Assembly: GCF_963675165.1 (NCBI RefSeq)
Contig: NC_087393.1
Span: 2,795,502-2,859,501 of the forward strand
Length of the DNA: 64,000 nucleotides
Direction: 5' to 3'
Origin: Halichondria panicea
Taxonomy: Eukaryota > Porifera > Demospongiae > Suberitida > Halichondriidae
Positions 45,501-56,800 of the stretch are shown one piece after another. Within the stretch, counting starts at the first letter, position 1. Each line of letters opens with the position of its first letter. Position numbers and translations under genes: made by a program. The notes under the pieces are model-generated. The model saw only the letters and a program-made list of their open reading frames with translations. It was not told the origin of the DNA and searched no databases.

Positions 45501-47365
45501 GTGTCTTATATGTACATGTGTGTATACTTATGGTAACCCCAGTCCCTTCACATACAGTGGGCCGTCTTTTCTTGTGGACACCCTCTATGTGTGGACTGTA
45601 CGTCATCTCTCATTCAACAGCAGCCTCACTCCCATTACCAACCATGTGTGACTGTTAAGTGCCCTCTCTGTAGAGAATCGTCTCGCATTTCAAATGTAAA
45701 CTATGTGCGAGAAGGATTGGAGGAAGGTTATCGAGAGGATATTCCAATACAGGGCTGTCACTCTACCAAGGTTGCAGCAGTTGTTCGTACGCTGCTTCAT
45801 ATTCAACAGAGTGAACCTAGATCAAAGTGTCTTGTGTTCTCAACTGTAAGTATAGGGAAGGGGGTGTTTTATCTCCACAATACCACTCGATCTGTACATT
45901 AAATTGTTTCATGTATATCTGTTATAGTGGCTGGATGTACTTGACATTATTGCTGCTGCCCTTGGAGTTAACAACATAGACTACCGATTCTTGAAAACCA
46001 AGAAAACTTTCCAGGTTTGCTAGTGCATGCCCAACACCTCACACTTCAAAATGTACTTAAACGCTATTGCCCCCAGGAGAATCTTGCCCATTTCAAAAGC
46101 TCTCCTGACACCAACGTCCTCCTATTGCCGTTCCACTCAGGGTCAAAAGGTCTAAATATTGTGGAAGCCTCCCATGTCCTCCTTGTTGAGCCACTTCTCA
46201 AATTGGGGGTTGAGCTACAGGCCATTGGGCGCATACATCGCATGGGGCAAACCAGGTTGGAACAGTGTACATTTTAAATTTGACATTGCATTCTTAAACT
46301 CGGAATGTATATCATGCACTTATAATTATTGTGATGGATACAAGCACTGTGTGATGTGTGAATCAATGTGTGGTAGAACTGAGTGTATAATTATTTTGTT
46401 CCACATTATAATTATTGTATCATGTCATGATGTGCCTGTGCCCGTTGTTTATCATCTCCAGACCAACGAAAGTCCATCGTTTCCTGGTGAGCAAGACTGT
46501 GGAGGAAAAGATTCATGTTCTCCTTAAATCTCAGCCAGACAAGTGTCGGTGAGTGTGTATATATGTAAAAAGACTATTAAAAGCAGCAGAATTTTTTGGG
46601 GCGGCGCAGAAATCGAATGGAGAAAATTAATGGCCACATTCAAATTGTAGCTTGGAGGCGAGTGCATAATTAGAGCTAAGACCGTTCATTTCTGGCACTC
46701 GCCTTTGTTACACTTTTTATGGAAGTGCACCTGCATATAATTATGTATAATAAGCAGTGTATGAGCCTCAGTGTCCTAGTATACTTTAGTAGTTGTAGTG
46801 ATGATAGTCATGACTTTGTGTACATTGCCATGTTTATGAATTATTAACCCGAGGCACGTAGGCGACAGGTTATTGTATAGTCCATTGGTTTGTCTGTTTG
46901 GGTTTGCTCACCTGGCTGCCATGCATAGCACTGCATGCGTTTACAGTTTACAGCATGGCCTCCACACAACAAGTTATTAGTTTAATACGTGGCAGATTAG
47001 CTTCTCTTGCATGTTGGCTTAGTTTGAGGCACCCCATTACACGTGTGGTGTACAGCAGATCCTACAAATGGTCCATGCAGAACTCCCATGCAGAAAGATG
47101 CCCTATTATGTCGTTTTCAAAGCCTTGTCACAATGTTTTTAATCTGATTTTGCTCTGTATAGTTCAAGTTTCATTTCCCTCTATAGGTTTTCATGTGCAT
47201 ACATAGATCTACTAGAATCAAAATCATAATATACTTGTAAGAGGTCATAATATACAACCGCCAAGGTTTTAGCGATTATTAGTTTCTTATTGTTTCAACA
47301 GACGAGAGAAGGAGAGTGAGCTGGCGCTGACACTGTCCGACATCAGAGATATGATCGAGCTATAA
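32593..47365 (+). CDS. SHPRH: SHPRH-type SNF2 helicase / PHD / RING E3 ubiquitin ligase, 27 exons
   Basis: Nuclear SNF2-family ATPase and E3 ligase, orthologous to the vertebrate PCNA-polyubiquitinating SHPRH (yeast Rad5-like role in damage tolerance). Exons: 32593-32779, 35448-36110, 36729-37038, 37802-38423, 38577-38681, 38741-38935, 39454-39577, 39738-39901, 40082-40252, 40518-40612, 41295-41421, 41597-41776, 41982-42089, 42165-42497, 42565-42695, 43294-43351, 43789-43928, 44096-44274, 44522-44595, 44692-44835, 44943-45044, 45364-45417, 45558-45845, 45928-46014, 46077-46255, 46462-46548, 47302-47365; 1656 codons (human about 1680). Order: basic N-terminus R-K-R-x-x-P-x-R-x-D; L-R-x-Y-Q; Walker A D-E-M-G-L-G-K-T; a PHD finger (C-L-C-G to C-V-R-C) inserted in the helicase; Walker B D-E-A-Q; a long alpha-helical insert; RING C-P-V-C...C-G-H...C-P-L-C; helicase C-lobe with G-S-K-G-L-N and [12 protein letters not shown] linker-histone H1/H5 domain, known in vertebrate SHPRH, is not obvious in the Walker A-to-PHD interval. 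Confidence 0.95.
33430..33765. repeat. Dispersed repeat with GCGCATGCGC core
   Basis: It begins with ATGCCTCGG and GCGCATGCGCA...GAGGTATAC, then a (GT)n tract and the landmarks GGCTTCT, GATTTGCAA, CGAG, GTGCGTAGCA and AAGAGTGAGAA. The same landmarks in the same order recur at about 40720-41085 in SHPRH intron 10, and a diverged reverse copy lies at about 60960-61135 in the minus-strand receptor gene. A dispersed non-coding family is likely. Confidence 0.55.
33811..34801. mobile_element. TIR element (7-bp target duplication), copy 2, in SHPRH intron 1
   Basis: The left end CAGAGATATTCGAGAGAGGGG...GGGAAACG and right end CGTTTCCCACCCCTC...GAATATCTATG are inverted. The flanks CTTTATG (33804-33810) and TTTTATG (34802-34808) match at six of seven positions, as for an aged 7-bp target duplication. 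A subterminal GCGTTACGGGTGATG/GGCGTAACACGGAT pairing is shared with the copy at 47747. No intact transposase. Confidence 0.75.
35018..35201. mobile_element. Small MITE in SHPRH intron 1
   Basis: AAAGGGGACTGGCCAGGTGACTATCAA-type left end (about 35027) and its inverted counterpart TTGATAGTCACCTGGCCAGT (about 35163) bound a 180-bp segment with no coding capacity. The arms are nearly perfect over about 25 bp, so the insertion is fairly recent. Confidence 0.75.
37039..37801. other. SHPRH intron 3, nothing recognised
   Basis: 763-bp intron splitting the segment just before the SNF2 Walker A block. There is a GCGCATGCGC-like word near 37445 and a duplicated GGGGTTAGGGTTAG near 37660-37677, but no gene. 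Confidence 0.45.
40720..41085. repeat. Dispersed repeat with GCGCATGCGC core, second copy
   Basis: It lies in SHPRH intron 10. Shared order with 33430-33765: ATGCCTCGG, GT microsatellite, GCGCATGCGCA, AAGGTATAC, TGCGTAGCA, AAGAGTGAGAAAAGAGCT. Diverged and non-coding. Confidence 0.5.
42851..43047. mobile_element. Pogo/Tigger-type MITE in SHPRH intron 15
   Basis: The inverted termini CAGTTGAGCCTCGGTTATCC (42851) and GGATAACCGAGGCTCAACTG (ending 43047) are flanked by TA on both sides (42849-42850, 43048-43049). These termini and the TA duplication are typical of the pogo/Tigger branch of Tc1-mariner elements. The right end carries extra copies of ATTCGGATAA. 197 bp, no transposase. Confidence 0.85.
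43156..43282. repeat. Inverted-repeat segment in SHPRH intron 15
   Basis: GTTTCCCCCACCCATTTTATGTTGAC-like left arm and GTCGACATAAAGTGGGTGAAAC right arm pair over about 20 bp, and an inner pair AGAGCAGGAAGTA/TACTTTCTGCTCT is also visible. This is a second small foldback element just downstream of the pogo-type MITE. Confidence 0.6.
43989..44046. repeat. Near-perfect hairpin in SHPRH intron 17
   Basis: GTAGATTTGCTAACTAGTGT is followed after a short loop by ACACTAGTTAGCAAATCTAC. The stem is about 24 bp including the outer GGCTG/CAGCC, interrupted only by two extra T bases on the left arm. Confidence 0.75.
46549..47301. other. Last SHPRH intron with dispersed-repeat fragment
   Basis: Between the helicase C-terminal exon and the 20-codon terminal exon. 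From about 46845 to 47060 it carries the CCCGAGGC...GTATAGTCCATTGGTTTGTCTG sequence seen in the repeat copies at 14.5-15.2 kb and 47.5 kb. Confidence 0.6.
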
Positions 47366-47746
47366 TTATGTCATTTATGAGGTGGATCAGGAGTCGTTAC
47401 TATAATTAGTATCAATCATTTATCCTTCCTGAATGCACTACCGTTAGTATAGAGTGCATCATCTCTCTGCTTCAGTTCATTTTGTCACTTATAGTATCAT
47501 ATCATTCATGATTCCGAGTTCATTTTGTCCCTTATTACCCGAGGCGCGTGTGGGCGGCCACGGGTATAGTAGTGTCCATTGGTCTGTTTGTTTGTTTGTC
47601 ACAGGTATATCTACTCACCTGGGTACCACAGCGCTGCGTTTACAGCATGTATACCTTCACAGAACAATATCTTGGTTTAAATAGTGGCAGATTTTGATGT
47701 TAAAGCTTCTTTGTCGAGAAGAAGCTTGAACTTGCACGTTGGCAGC

Positions 47747-48205
47747 ATAGATTGAATAGGGAGAGGGATTGGAAACGGAAGTAGTATCACGTGACATTTT
47801 ACATTGAATTTGCAGCATGGCACCAAAGAGCCTTTGATGTCAATCCATGTTACGGTTGCTCAACACGCGGGAAACAATGTTTCATGAATTATGATCACTA
47901 CAAGATATTCAGAGCCCCCCTAAAACGTCATTCGCCCACTAATGGTGAGCATCAGTTGGAAAAAAAAAACTTTTGTGAAGAGAGCTAGAGGTACAAAACA
48001 TGCAATGAGATCTTTATGTAGCTAAGACTGTGCAACTCATCGGTGTACTGTGTCCCATATGGTGTCAAGAGCGCAAGTTTTAGTACAAATGTAGTATAAT
48101 CTAGCAGACAAGATTTTACCAACGTTAGATACACAACCTCGATTAAACCCCGGCGTAACGCGGATATAACTTCCGTTTCCAATCCCTCTCCCTATTCAAT
48201 CTATG
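47747..48205. mobile_element. TIR element (7-bp target duplication), copy 3
   Basis: The left terminus CATAGATTGAATAGGG with GGGATTGGAAACGGAAGT is mirrored by ACTTCCGTTTCCAATCCC...CCCTATTCAATCTATG. The 7-bp duplication TTGGCAG flanks the composite at 47740-47746 and 49079-49085, because a LINE later entered at the right edge. It shares the subterminal CACGTGACATTTTACATTGA with copy 1. About 459 bp, non-autonomous. Confidence 0.82.
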
Positions 48206-48207
48206 TT

Positions 48208-49068
48208 CAATCTAAGAACACGGATTTACCCTGCACAAGCAAGTGTTCCAAGACGCACTGGCGCTGCGGTATGGCTGGACCCCCCTGAACTTACCATCGA
48301 AATGCACATGTGGATCAACATTCACTGTGGAGCATGCACTATCCTGTGCTAAGGGGGGGTACCCTTCGATTAGACACAACGAAATCAGAGATTTAACAGC
48401 ACACATGCTCACCGAGGTCTGCAACAATGTTTGCACCAAACCAGAACTTCAGCCCATGACAGGAGAGGTCCTGAGAGGAGCGAGTGCCAATGTCCAAGCA
48501 GGAGCAAGACTGGACATCGCTGCTAATGGTGTTTGGGGAGGCACATTTGAGAGAACATACTTTGACGTTAGAGTCCCACGCCCCTTCCAACAGACACACA
48601 GATCCCCAAACCATCTATCGTAAGCGCGAACAGATTAAGAAGAGAGCTTATGAACAAAGGATAAGGGAAATTTAACATGCCACCTTTTCCCCGCTAGTTC
48701 TCTCCGCTACTGGAGGTTTAGCCATAGCTAGGGAGGCCACTACATTCTATAAGAGACTATATATAGGGAGGCCACTACATTCTATAAGAGACTTAGCCTC
48801 CATGCTTTCCGCCAAATGGGATCAGACCTATAACAACACACTACGCTGGCTAAGATGCAAATTAGCCTTCTCACTGCTACGCTCGTCAATACAGGGCCCG
48901 ATCATCACGTGGCCACCCAGTCCACAATTCTGTCATCCATGCAAGAAGCTCGCCTTTAACTCGTTGTAACTAATTCTATCCTTACATGTTTATTTATATT
49001 TTTTGTACTATAGCTTTTTTACCTGATGTGTACTGTAGATCTACTACTGTTTATGAAAAAAAAAAAAA
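48208..49068 (+). mobile_element. 5'-truncated non-LTR retrotransposon with poly(A) and 12-bp target duplication
   Basis: The 861-bp insertion ends in a run of about 13 A (49055-49068) and is flanked by TCAATCTATGTT at 48196-48207 and 49069-49080. It encodes the C-terminal part of a retroelement polyprotein. A zinc-knuckle-like C-x-C-G segment is followed by H-A-L-S-C-x-x-G-G, R-H-N-E-I-R-D, and a possible endonuclease-like segment with L-D-I...F-D-V-R-V. Then, after a frameshift near 48570 and an in-frame TAA near 48672, comes A-T-T-F-Y-K-R-L-A-S...W-L-R-C. A 32-bp tandem duplication lies at about 48732-48795. The product is dead; the family assignment is from remembered sponge/cnidarian retroelement proteins and should be checked. 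Confidence 0.75.
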
Positions 49069-49440
49069 TCAATCTATGTTGGCAGCTAGCTAGCTACACG
49101 TGGCCTTGATTACGTAGTTGCAGCTGAAGTGATCCGTACCAGGAACAATTGAAGTAAAATTGTGACTGGTGTTGGTTAAGGTTGACTCTGGATCCTATAC
49201 TCCAGCAGCCTGGCAGGAGCCATACCTCTCTAAGCCTAAGACTCCAGGCTTCTTTGCTGTAATCCCAGTCCACAGTGCATGTCTAATGTGACATGTACCA
49301 CTCAATGTTTCCCAGTCTGGTTTAGTTTTATTGCTCTTGAGTTGCTGTGCTAGTCATCATGCTACATCCACTGCATTATCACTCTTCTGGTTTCTTTATT
49401 ATCATGTCACCAGCCGAGGGTTTGCACTTTAGTGCCGTAG

Positions 49441-49927
49441 TTAATTTGTCTATGCAATTGACAACACTGTTCTTTACTCCCCCTTTTATTATTATCATTC
49501 CACAATTGGATCGGAGGTAAGCCCACCCTTTCTGCAACTGTAGTGTCAGGCTGTTTGGTGGAGAGTTTTCTCGGTGCGTGTGGGCTCTTTGCTTCTGGCT
49601 GGGGGGAGAGGTACCGGCTACATGTGATGACGCCAGATCAAAGTTCGAGATGTCTTAGCAGGCAGCTAACTTAAAACTGGAACGAACAAGGGGCCCGGGG
49701 AGTCCAACTGTTTAATAATTGCTGATGGCTGATGGCTGGTGAACATGTTGACGCTGTATACATTCATCATAATGCCCATGTGATAAGTAGCAATAAGAAC
49801 ACCATAAAGTCGATTGTCAGGCCCAAAAGTGGCCACAATAAATATAAGGGGAAACAAACAGTCATGTATATTCAGTCCGCAGTTTAAACATTAACTATGT
49901 CTATTAATTTAAAAAAATGGTATCAAT
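49441..49927. other. Spacer between repeat nest and SRCR/EGF gene 3' end
   Basis: Contains the presumed 3' UTR of the minus-strand receptor; its stop codon is at 49928-49930. I see no gene and no clear element ends. Confidence 0.45.
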
Positions 49928-50802
49928 TTAATCAGTTTGATCTTTTTTCAATGGAAGCGTGTAGTTATTTTCACTAGCAGAAAAAGCTGGATTTTCTTGA
50001 TGAAGTGACCTTTCAAAAGCATTATCGTTAGTATAAAATTCGTATGTTTTGCCTTTCCTCTTCTTCAAAAGTCTGAGATGAAGACAATTACATGTATAAG
50101 TGCAGTAAGCATGCTAAAACAACATCTCCTTACATTATTATCACGATCAGGATTACTAACAATATAGCAGCACCAAGTACAGCTCCAACAGCAGCTCCTA
50201 TCACCACTGGTAGTGAGGTCTGCTACATGTAGTCGTCAACTGTTATCAGAGTTACCTGCTCAAAACCTGCTGCTTGAGTATTGCCACTGTCTATTCCAGC
50301 CTGATGGATACAGTAGTACACAATGGATGTGTGAGAAATAATTATTAGCAATACATACAATTTATATTGTTGAGTTACCTGTATACCAGTAGTTACTGCT
50401 TCTTCACTTAGCCTCTGTTCACCAACAGAAGCGTAAAAAATGACAGCAAGTCCACCACTACTCTTCTCAACATTCACAATAGTCACACATGGCCTCACAT
50501 AGCTACATGCATGCAGTGACAAAGTATACATACAACCTTAATAAATAAACCTACCTTAGTTGATCAAAGATACATGCAGCTTGGAAAGCAGAACAGTAAG
50601 CATTCAAAATGTTTTCAAGTGTTTCTTTAAACTGTCCTTGTAGCTCTTCAGTCAGTTGCTGAAAACATAATAGTTATTACAGACTATAATAATATTAGTT
50701 TTAAGCTTACAGCAGGCAATTGATAATCACCAATGACAGCAACAATTGTATCTTCATTGGCTTTGCGGTTGCCTGGGATACATGTTGGTTGTTGTACTAC
50801 AT
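49928..50802 (-). other. Membrane-proximal domain, TM helix and tail of the SRCR/EGF receptor
   Basis: Exons on the minus strand: 50711-50802, 50555-50658, 50379-50502, 50256-50300, 50134-50219, 49928-50072. The ectodomain part (about 120 residues) includes [15 protein letters not shown] and [10 protein letters not shown]. Its size and position just before the membrane suggest a SEA-like domain, without a clear cleavage site. The TM segment is [18 protein letters not shown] followed by I-L-I-V-I-I-I, with glycine/alanine-rich packing, then the stop-transfer K-K-R-K-G-K. The tail is about 45 residues, with N-P-A-F (an NPxF-type endocytic or adaptor motif) and tyrosines in Y-E-F-Y and N-N-Y, ending K-K-D-Q-T-D. 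Confidence 0.8.
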
Positions 50803-53800
50803 CTACAAAGAAGAATTTGCAGTGAAAAAATTAACAATCATTATTCTGTAAACTAAAAAACAGTGAGCACATGCATGATTATCTGATGTTACATTAACAA
50901 AGCATGGTACACACAAGGCCACTTGTTTCTGTGCTTTTTGGTTCTTTCTTGCATGACTTATAAATCCTAGTACCTATAACATCGTACAAAGAAATTTTAG
51001 ATTCATGATAGACGAACATTAATGTTTAACAACTACAATCAATACAAGTGCTATAGCTTGAGCAGCATAATTATTATAATTATCCATTTCTTGGAAACAC
51101 ATAACTAGCAGCACGTGGATGGCACTGCATTGGAGTGAGTTGCCATCATTTAAATATCTGGGAGTAATTATATAATAAGTACGAAAAATAATAATTAAAC
51201 ATGTGAACTACACTGCAATGAAGGCATCCAAACCCTCGAACCTATTATAAAGGAGGAACCTCCACCATAGTATTCTTCTAAGATGAAGCATAATTATACA
51301 CTGAGTATGCTTTAGTTTAGTTCTCCAGTCTGCATTTGGTCTCCGCACAAATTGTGCAACGTCAGTAAACTAGAAAATGTATGAAAAGGGCAGCAAGGTG
51401 GATAGCGGCCAAATGGAATAGAATACAGTAGGAACCATACGATGAGTGTAGACAAAATCTCAACTGGCTACCTTACTGTTAACAGACGTATAAAAATAGA
51501 TTACCTTCAATTTTCGGATTTTTACTCCTACGATGCTCGTTCTCAGGGTCGTTCCTTATTTTGTAAATACGCTACTACAGATTTTCCTTTTTTGTATAGT
51601 ATTTTTCTATATGGAACTCGTTACCCGCTACAATTGCCTAGAGTTGTTCATATACCGTATAATTATAGCAGGTAATTTCCGGGGGACAAAATAATTATTC
51701 GTGGTTTTCATGGTTGGAGGCTCTGACCACGAATATTTTACGAGCGACCTTGTCTAATTTAGAGCCACTCTGCGCATGAGCAATAGTGTTTTGCAATTAA
51801 ATTTGCCTATTACATTGTCAATATTTCCAAGATGCTGCCTATAATTATATCACCTTTACCTGCAAGTGCAAGCAGCAACAACGAAAACATTATCCACAAA
51901 GTTGAATAAATAAATAATTATTGCTCAACCAATGTTTTGCCCCCTGAAAATTACCGGCTATACGGTAGTACTTTTAGTAGTTGCTTACAATTTTTAGACT
52001 GTTACTCTTTATCTATTTTTGTGTAATGGGGAGCACCTTTGTAAGGAAATGTTGCCTATGTGTGACCCTTTCCCCTATGGATGAATTTATACTTGGGGAA
52101 TGAAATAGCGAAAGTGTACTAGATCTAGCTCCCTTTGCACTTTATCAGGCAATGTGTTTGAAAATAGATCAGTAGTGCATGGTTTTACTAAAGTCAATCA
52201 ACATACCGCTGCATGAAAATCCATTTCCAGTAAATCCAGTCATACAAGTACAAGCAAATTCCCCATTGGTCACACTGTCTGTGCAGTTCGCATTTATATC
52301 ACAGGGATCAGAGAGACAGGGATTTGGATTTGCATCTATGGCACATCAACGAATCATTTACCGGACATAATTTATATTTGTAACAATCCTCACATATACA
52401 AGTCAATCCGTCGCCTTGAAATGGGGAGTTGCATTCACACACGAAGTCTTGATTGTTCGCACTGCTTCTAGTACAGACAGCATTGACATCACAGGGATTA
52501 GAGAGACAGGGATTTGGATCTGTACACCCAATACGATATTTGAAAATCTACCTACCATAATTCTTTATACAAATTAAATGTGTTAAGCTGCCAATTTGTA
52601 TAAGTACGTACGTACCTTTAAAGTTCTAATTCATAGGCATTGCACATTGGAACTTACAGATGCAACTGAATCCATCTCCTTCATATGGATCAAAGCAGGA
52701 ACAATTGAACGTGGTCATGAGCAGTCCATCTCTTGCACAGTCAGCATTGGGGTCACAAGGACTACTCAGGCAGGGATCAGGTACTGTGTCAATTACAGAT
52801 TAGTGGACTGTGATGCTTGCATTAACTGATCAACATACCACTGCATGAGAATCCATCTCCGGTGTATTCAGGCCTACAAATACAAGTAAAGTTCCCATTG
52901 GACAAACTGAGTCTGGTACAGCCAGCATTGACATCACAAGGATTAGAGAGACAGGGGTTGCGATCTGTGAGGGCAGAAAAATAAATGCACATCTTTCGGA
53001 TGAACTATAAAGCTACATTTTCAAACATGGTCAACTCAGTGGGCAACTGACTGCACTACAAGCACGTGCATACAACCATGTAGCTAATTGGGGCGAGCGT
53101 AGCGAGCCCTAACTTAGTGACGATGGTAGGAAATTTCTCTGTATGTATGTAATGGTACGGTGGTACGGCCTGATAGCTGGTTTTTACACACGCGGTCCTT
53201 ACCAATTTTGTGTATTCCTGACAACGAACGCAAACAAGAAAGACTTCGAATAAGGAGGGATCGAGAGAGACAAGCAAGAGCCCAAGAAACAGCTGAAGAG
53301 AAAGAAGTCAGGCTAGCCAAACACAAACAACAAAGGCTGGATATATCCCAAAGGCTTCGAAGACAGAGTGACCAAGAAAGACAAGCAAGTGCTAACACGC
53401 TCACCCCATGACACCTTGTGTCACCCTAGTATAGCCACATGCGCAGATATGTAATTAGGTACAGGCACTTACAAGTACAACTGAATCCATCTCCTTCATA
53501 TGGAGCACTACATAAGCAATTGAATGTGTTCACGAGAAGCCCATCCCTTGTACACTCAGCATTGGGATCACAGGGACTGCTCAGACAAGGATCAGGTACT
53601 GTGTTGGAATATCAGTGGTAGTTTCAATTCAACTGATACAATTACGTACCGCTGCATGAGAATCCACTTCCAGTGAACCCAGTTCTACAAGTACAAGCAA
53701 ATTCCCCGTTGGTTACACCGTCTCGGGTGCAGTCCGCATTGACATCGCAGGGATCAGAGAAACAGGGATCTGGATCTGTGGCACATCAAAAAATAGTTTA

Positions 53801-56800
53801 CCGACACAATATATATTTGTAGCAATACTCACATATACAAGTCAATCCGTCTCCTTGAAATGGGGAGTTGCATTCACACACGAAGTCTTGATTGTTCGCA
53901 CTGCTTCTAGTACAGACAGCATTGACATCACAGGGATTAGAGAGACAGGGATCTGGATCTGTACACCCAATACGATGATGTAAAATCTATCTACATGTAC
54001 CATAATTCATTATACAATCATGTGTGCTAGCTGCCAATTTGCAGACGTATGTACTTTTATTCATATAGGCATTGCTCATGGGGATCTCTTTACGAGTCAA
54101 TGTCCCAATTAACTTACAGATGCAACTGAATCCATCTCCTTCATATGGATCAATGCAGGAACAATTGAACGTGGTCATGAGCAGTCCATCTCTTGCACAG
54201 TCAGCATTGGGGTCACAAGGACTACTCAGGCAGGGATCAGGCACTGCGTCAATTACATATCAGTGGACTGTGGGTATTCAATTATACGCATTAATCAACA
54301 TACCACTGCATGAGAATCCATTTCCTGTGTATTCAGGCCTACAAATACAAGTAAAGTCCCCATTGGACAAACTGAGTCTGGTACAGTCAGCATTGATATC
54401 ACAAGGGCTAGAGAGACAGGGGTTGCGATCTACACGAGGGCAAAAAACAGTAAAATGCACATCTTTTGGAATTCAAACATTGTCAACTCAACGGGCAACT
54501 GACTGCACTACAAGTGTACACAACCGCGCCACATGCACAGATATGTAATTGAGTTTAGTTTGAACTACACTTACAAGTACAACTGAATCCATCTCCTTCA
54601 TATGGAGCATTACACAAGCAATTGAACGTGTTCACGAGAAGCCCATCCCTTGTACACTCAGCATTGGGATCACAGGGACTGCTCTGACAAGGATCAGGTA
54701 CTGTGTTGGAATATCAGTGGTAGTTTCAATTCAACTGATACAATTACGTACCGCTGCATGAGAATCCACTTCCAGTGAAACCAGTCCTACAGGTACAAAC
54801 AAATTCCCCGTTGGTTACACCGTTTCGGGTGCAGTCTGCATTGACATCGCAGGGATCAGATAGACAGGGGTTTGGATCTGTGGCATATCAACAAATCGTA
54901 CTGACACAATAATTATACTATTGCAATGCTCACATGTGCAAGTCAATCCGCCTCCTTGAAATGGAGAGTTGCATTCACACACGAAGTCTTGATTGTTCGC
55001 ACTGCTTCTAGTACAGACAGCATTGACATCACAGGGATCAGAGAGACAGGGATCTGGATCTTTACACCCAATACGATAATGAAAAATCTATCTACCATAA
55101 TTCATTATACAATCATGTGTGTTAGCTGCCACGTACGTACCTTTAAAGTTTATAATTCATAGGCATTGCTCATGGGGATTGCTTTACGAGTCAATGTCCC
55201 AATTAACTTACAGATGCAACTGAATCCATCTCCTTCATATGGATAAATGCAGGAACAATTGAATGTGGTCATGAGCAGTCCATCTCTTGCACAGTCAGCA
55301 TTGGGGTCACAAGGACTACTCAGGCAGGGATCAGGCACTGCGTCAATTACAGATCAGTGGAGTGTGGGGTTTTCAATTAGACGCACATACCACTGCATGA
55401 GAATCCATCTCCGGTGTATTCAGGCCTACAAATACAAGTAAAGTCCCCATTGGACAAACTGAGTCTAGTACAGTCAGCATTGACATCACAAGGATTAGAG
55501 AGACAAGGGTTGCGATCTGTGAGGGCAGAAAATAGTAAAATGCACATCTTTCGGATGAACTAAAAGTTACTCAGCGGGCGGCAACTGACTGCACTATATA
55601 TAGAAGTCTGAGTATAGTTTGAACTACACTTACAAGTACAACTGAATCCATCTCCTTCATATGGAGCACTACACAAGCAATTGAATGTATTCACGAGAAG
55701 TCCATCCCTTGTACACTCAGCATTGGGATCACAGGGACTGCTCTGACAAGGATCAGGTACTGTGTTTGAATATCAGTGGTAGTTTTAATTCAACTAATAC
55801 AATTACGCACCGCTGCATGATAATCCACTTCCAGTGAATCCAGTTCTACAAGTACAAGCAAATTCCCCGTTGGTTACACTGTTTCGGGTGCAGTCCGCAT
55901 TGGCATCGCAGGGATCAGAAAGACAGGGGTTTGGATCTGTGGCACATCAACATATCGTATCGACACAATAATTATATTATTTGTAGCACTGCTCACATAT
56001 ACAAGTCAATCCGTCTTCTTGAAATGGGGAGTTGCATTCACACACGAAGTCTTGATTGTTCGCACTGCTTCTAGTACAGACAGCATTGACATCACAGGGA
56101 TCAGAGAGACAGGGATCTGGATCTTTACACCCAATACGATAATGAAAAATCTTTCTACCATAATTCATTATACAATCATGTGTGTTAGCTGCCACGTACG
56201 TACCTTTAAAGTTTATAATTCATAGGCATTGCTCATGGGGATTGCTTTACGAGTCAATGTCCCAATTAACTTACAGATGCAACTGAATCCATCTCCTTCA
56301 TATGGATAAATGCAGGAACAATTGAACGTGGTCATGAGCAGTCCATCTCTTGCACAGTCAGCATTGGGGTCACAAGGACTACTCAGGCAGGGATCAGGCA
56401 CTGCGTCAATTACAGATCAGTGGAGTGTGGGGTTTTCAATTAGACGCACATACCACTGCATGAGAATCCATCTCCGGTGTATTCAGGCCTACAAATACAA
56501 GTAAAGTCCCCATTGGACAAACTGAGTCTAGTACAGTCAGCATTGACATCACAAGGATTAGAGAGACAAGGGTTGCGATCTGTGAGGGCAGAAAATAGTA
56601 AAATGTACATCTTTCGGATGAACTAAAAGTTACTCAGCGGGCGGCAACTGACTGCACTATATATAGAAGTCTGAGTATAGTTTGAACTACACTTACAAGT
56701 ACAACTGAATCCATCTCCTTCATATGGAGCACTACACAAGCAATTGAATGTATTCACGAGAAGTCCATCCCTTGTACACTCAGCATTGGGATCACAGGGA

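Larger units (their letters stand above)
47534..49440 (+). repeat. Dispersed repeat, copy B, interrupted by nested insertions
   Basis: The parts 47534-47746 and 49086-49440 together are the inverted counterpart of the uninterrupted copy at 14530-15193. The break falls where copy A reads through CAGCTGCCAACGGGC. The 1.33 kb between the two parts (47747-49078) is a TIR element with a LINE fragment in its right end. It lies in the spacer between the convergent SHPRH and SRCR/EGF genes. Confidence 0.75.

Noticed and set aside
54072..54548. Plus-strand open frames of up to 158 codons in the EGF array
   Set aside because: They are antisense shadows of EGF exons; they run across both exons and introns of the minus-strand gene, and the real frames carry the six-cysteine pattern.
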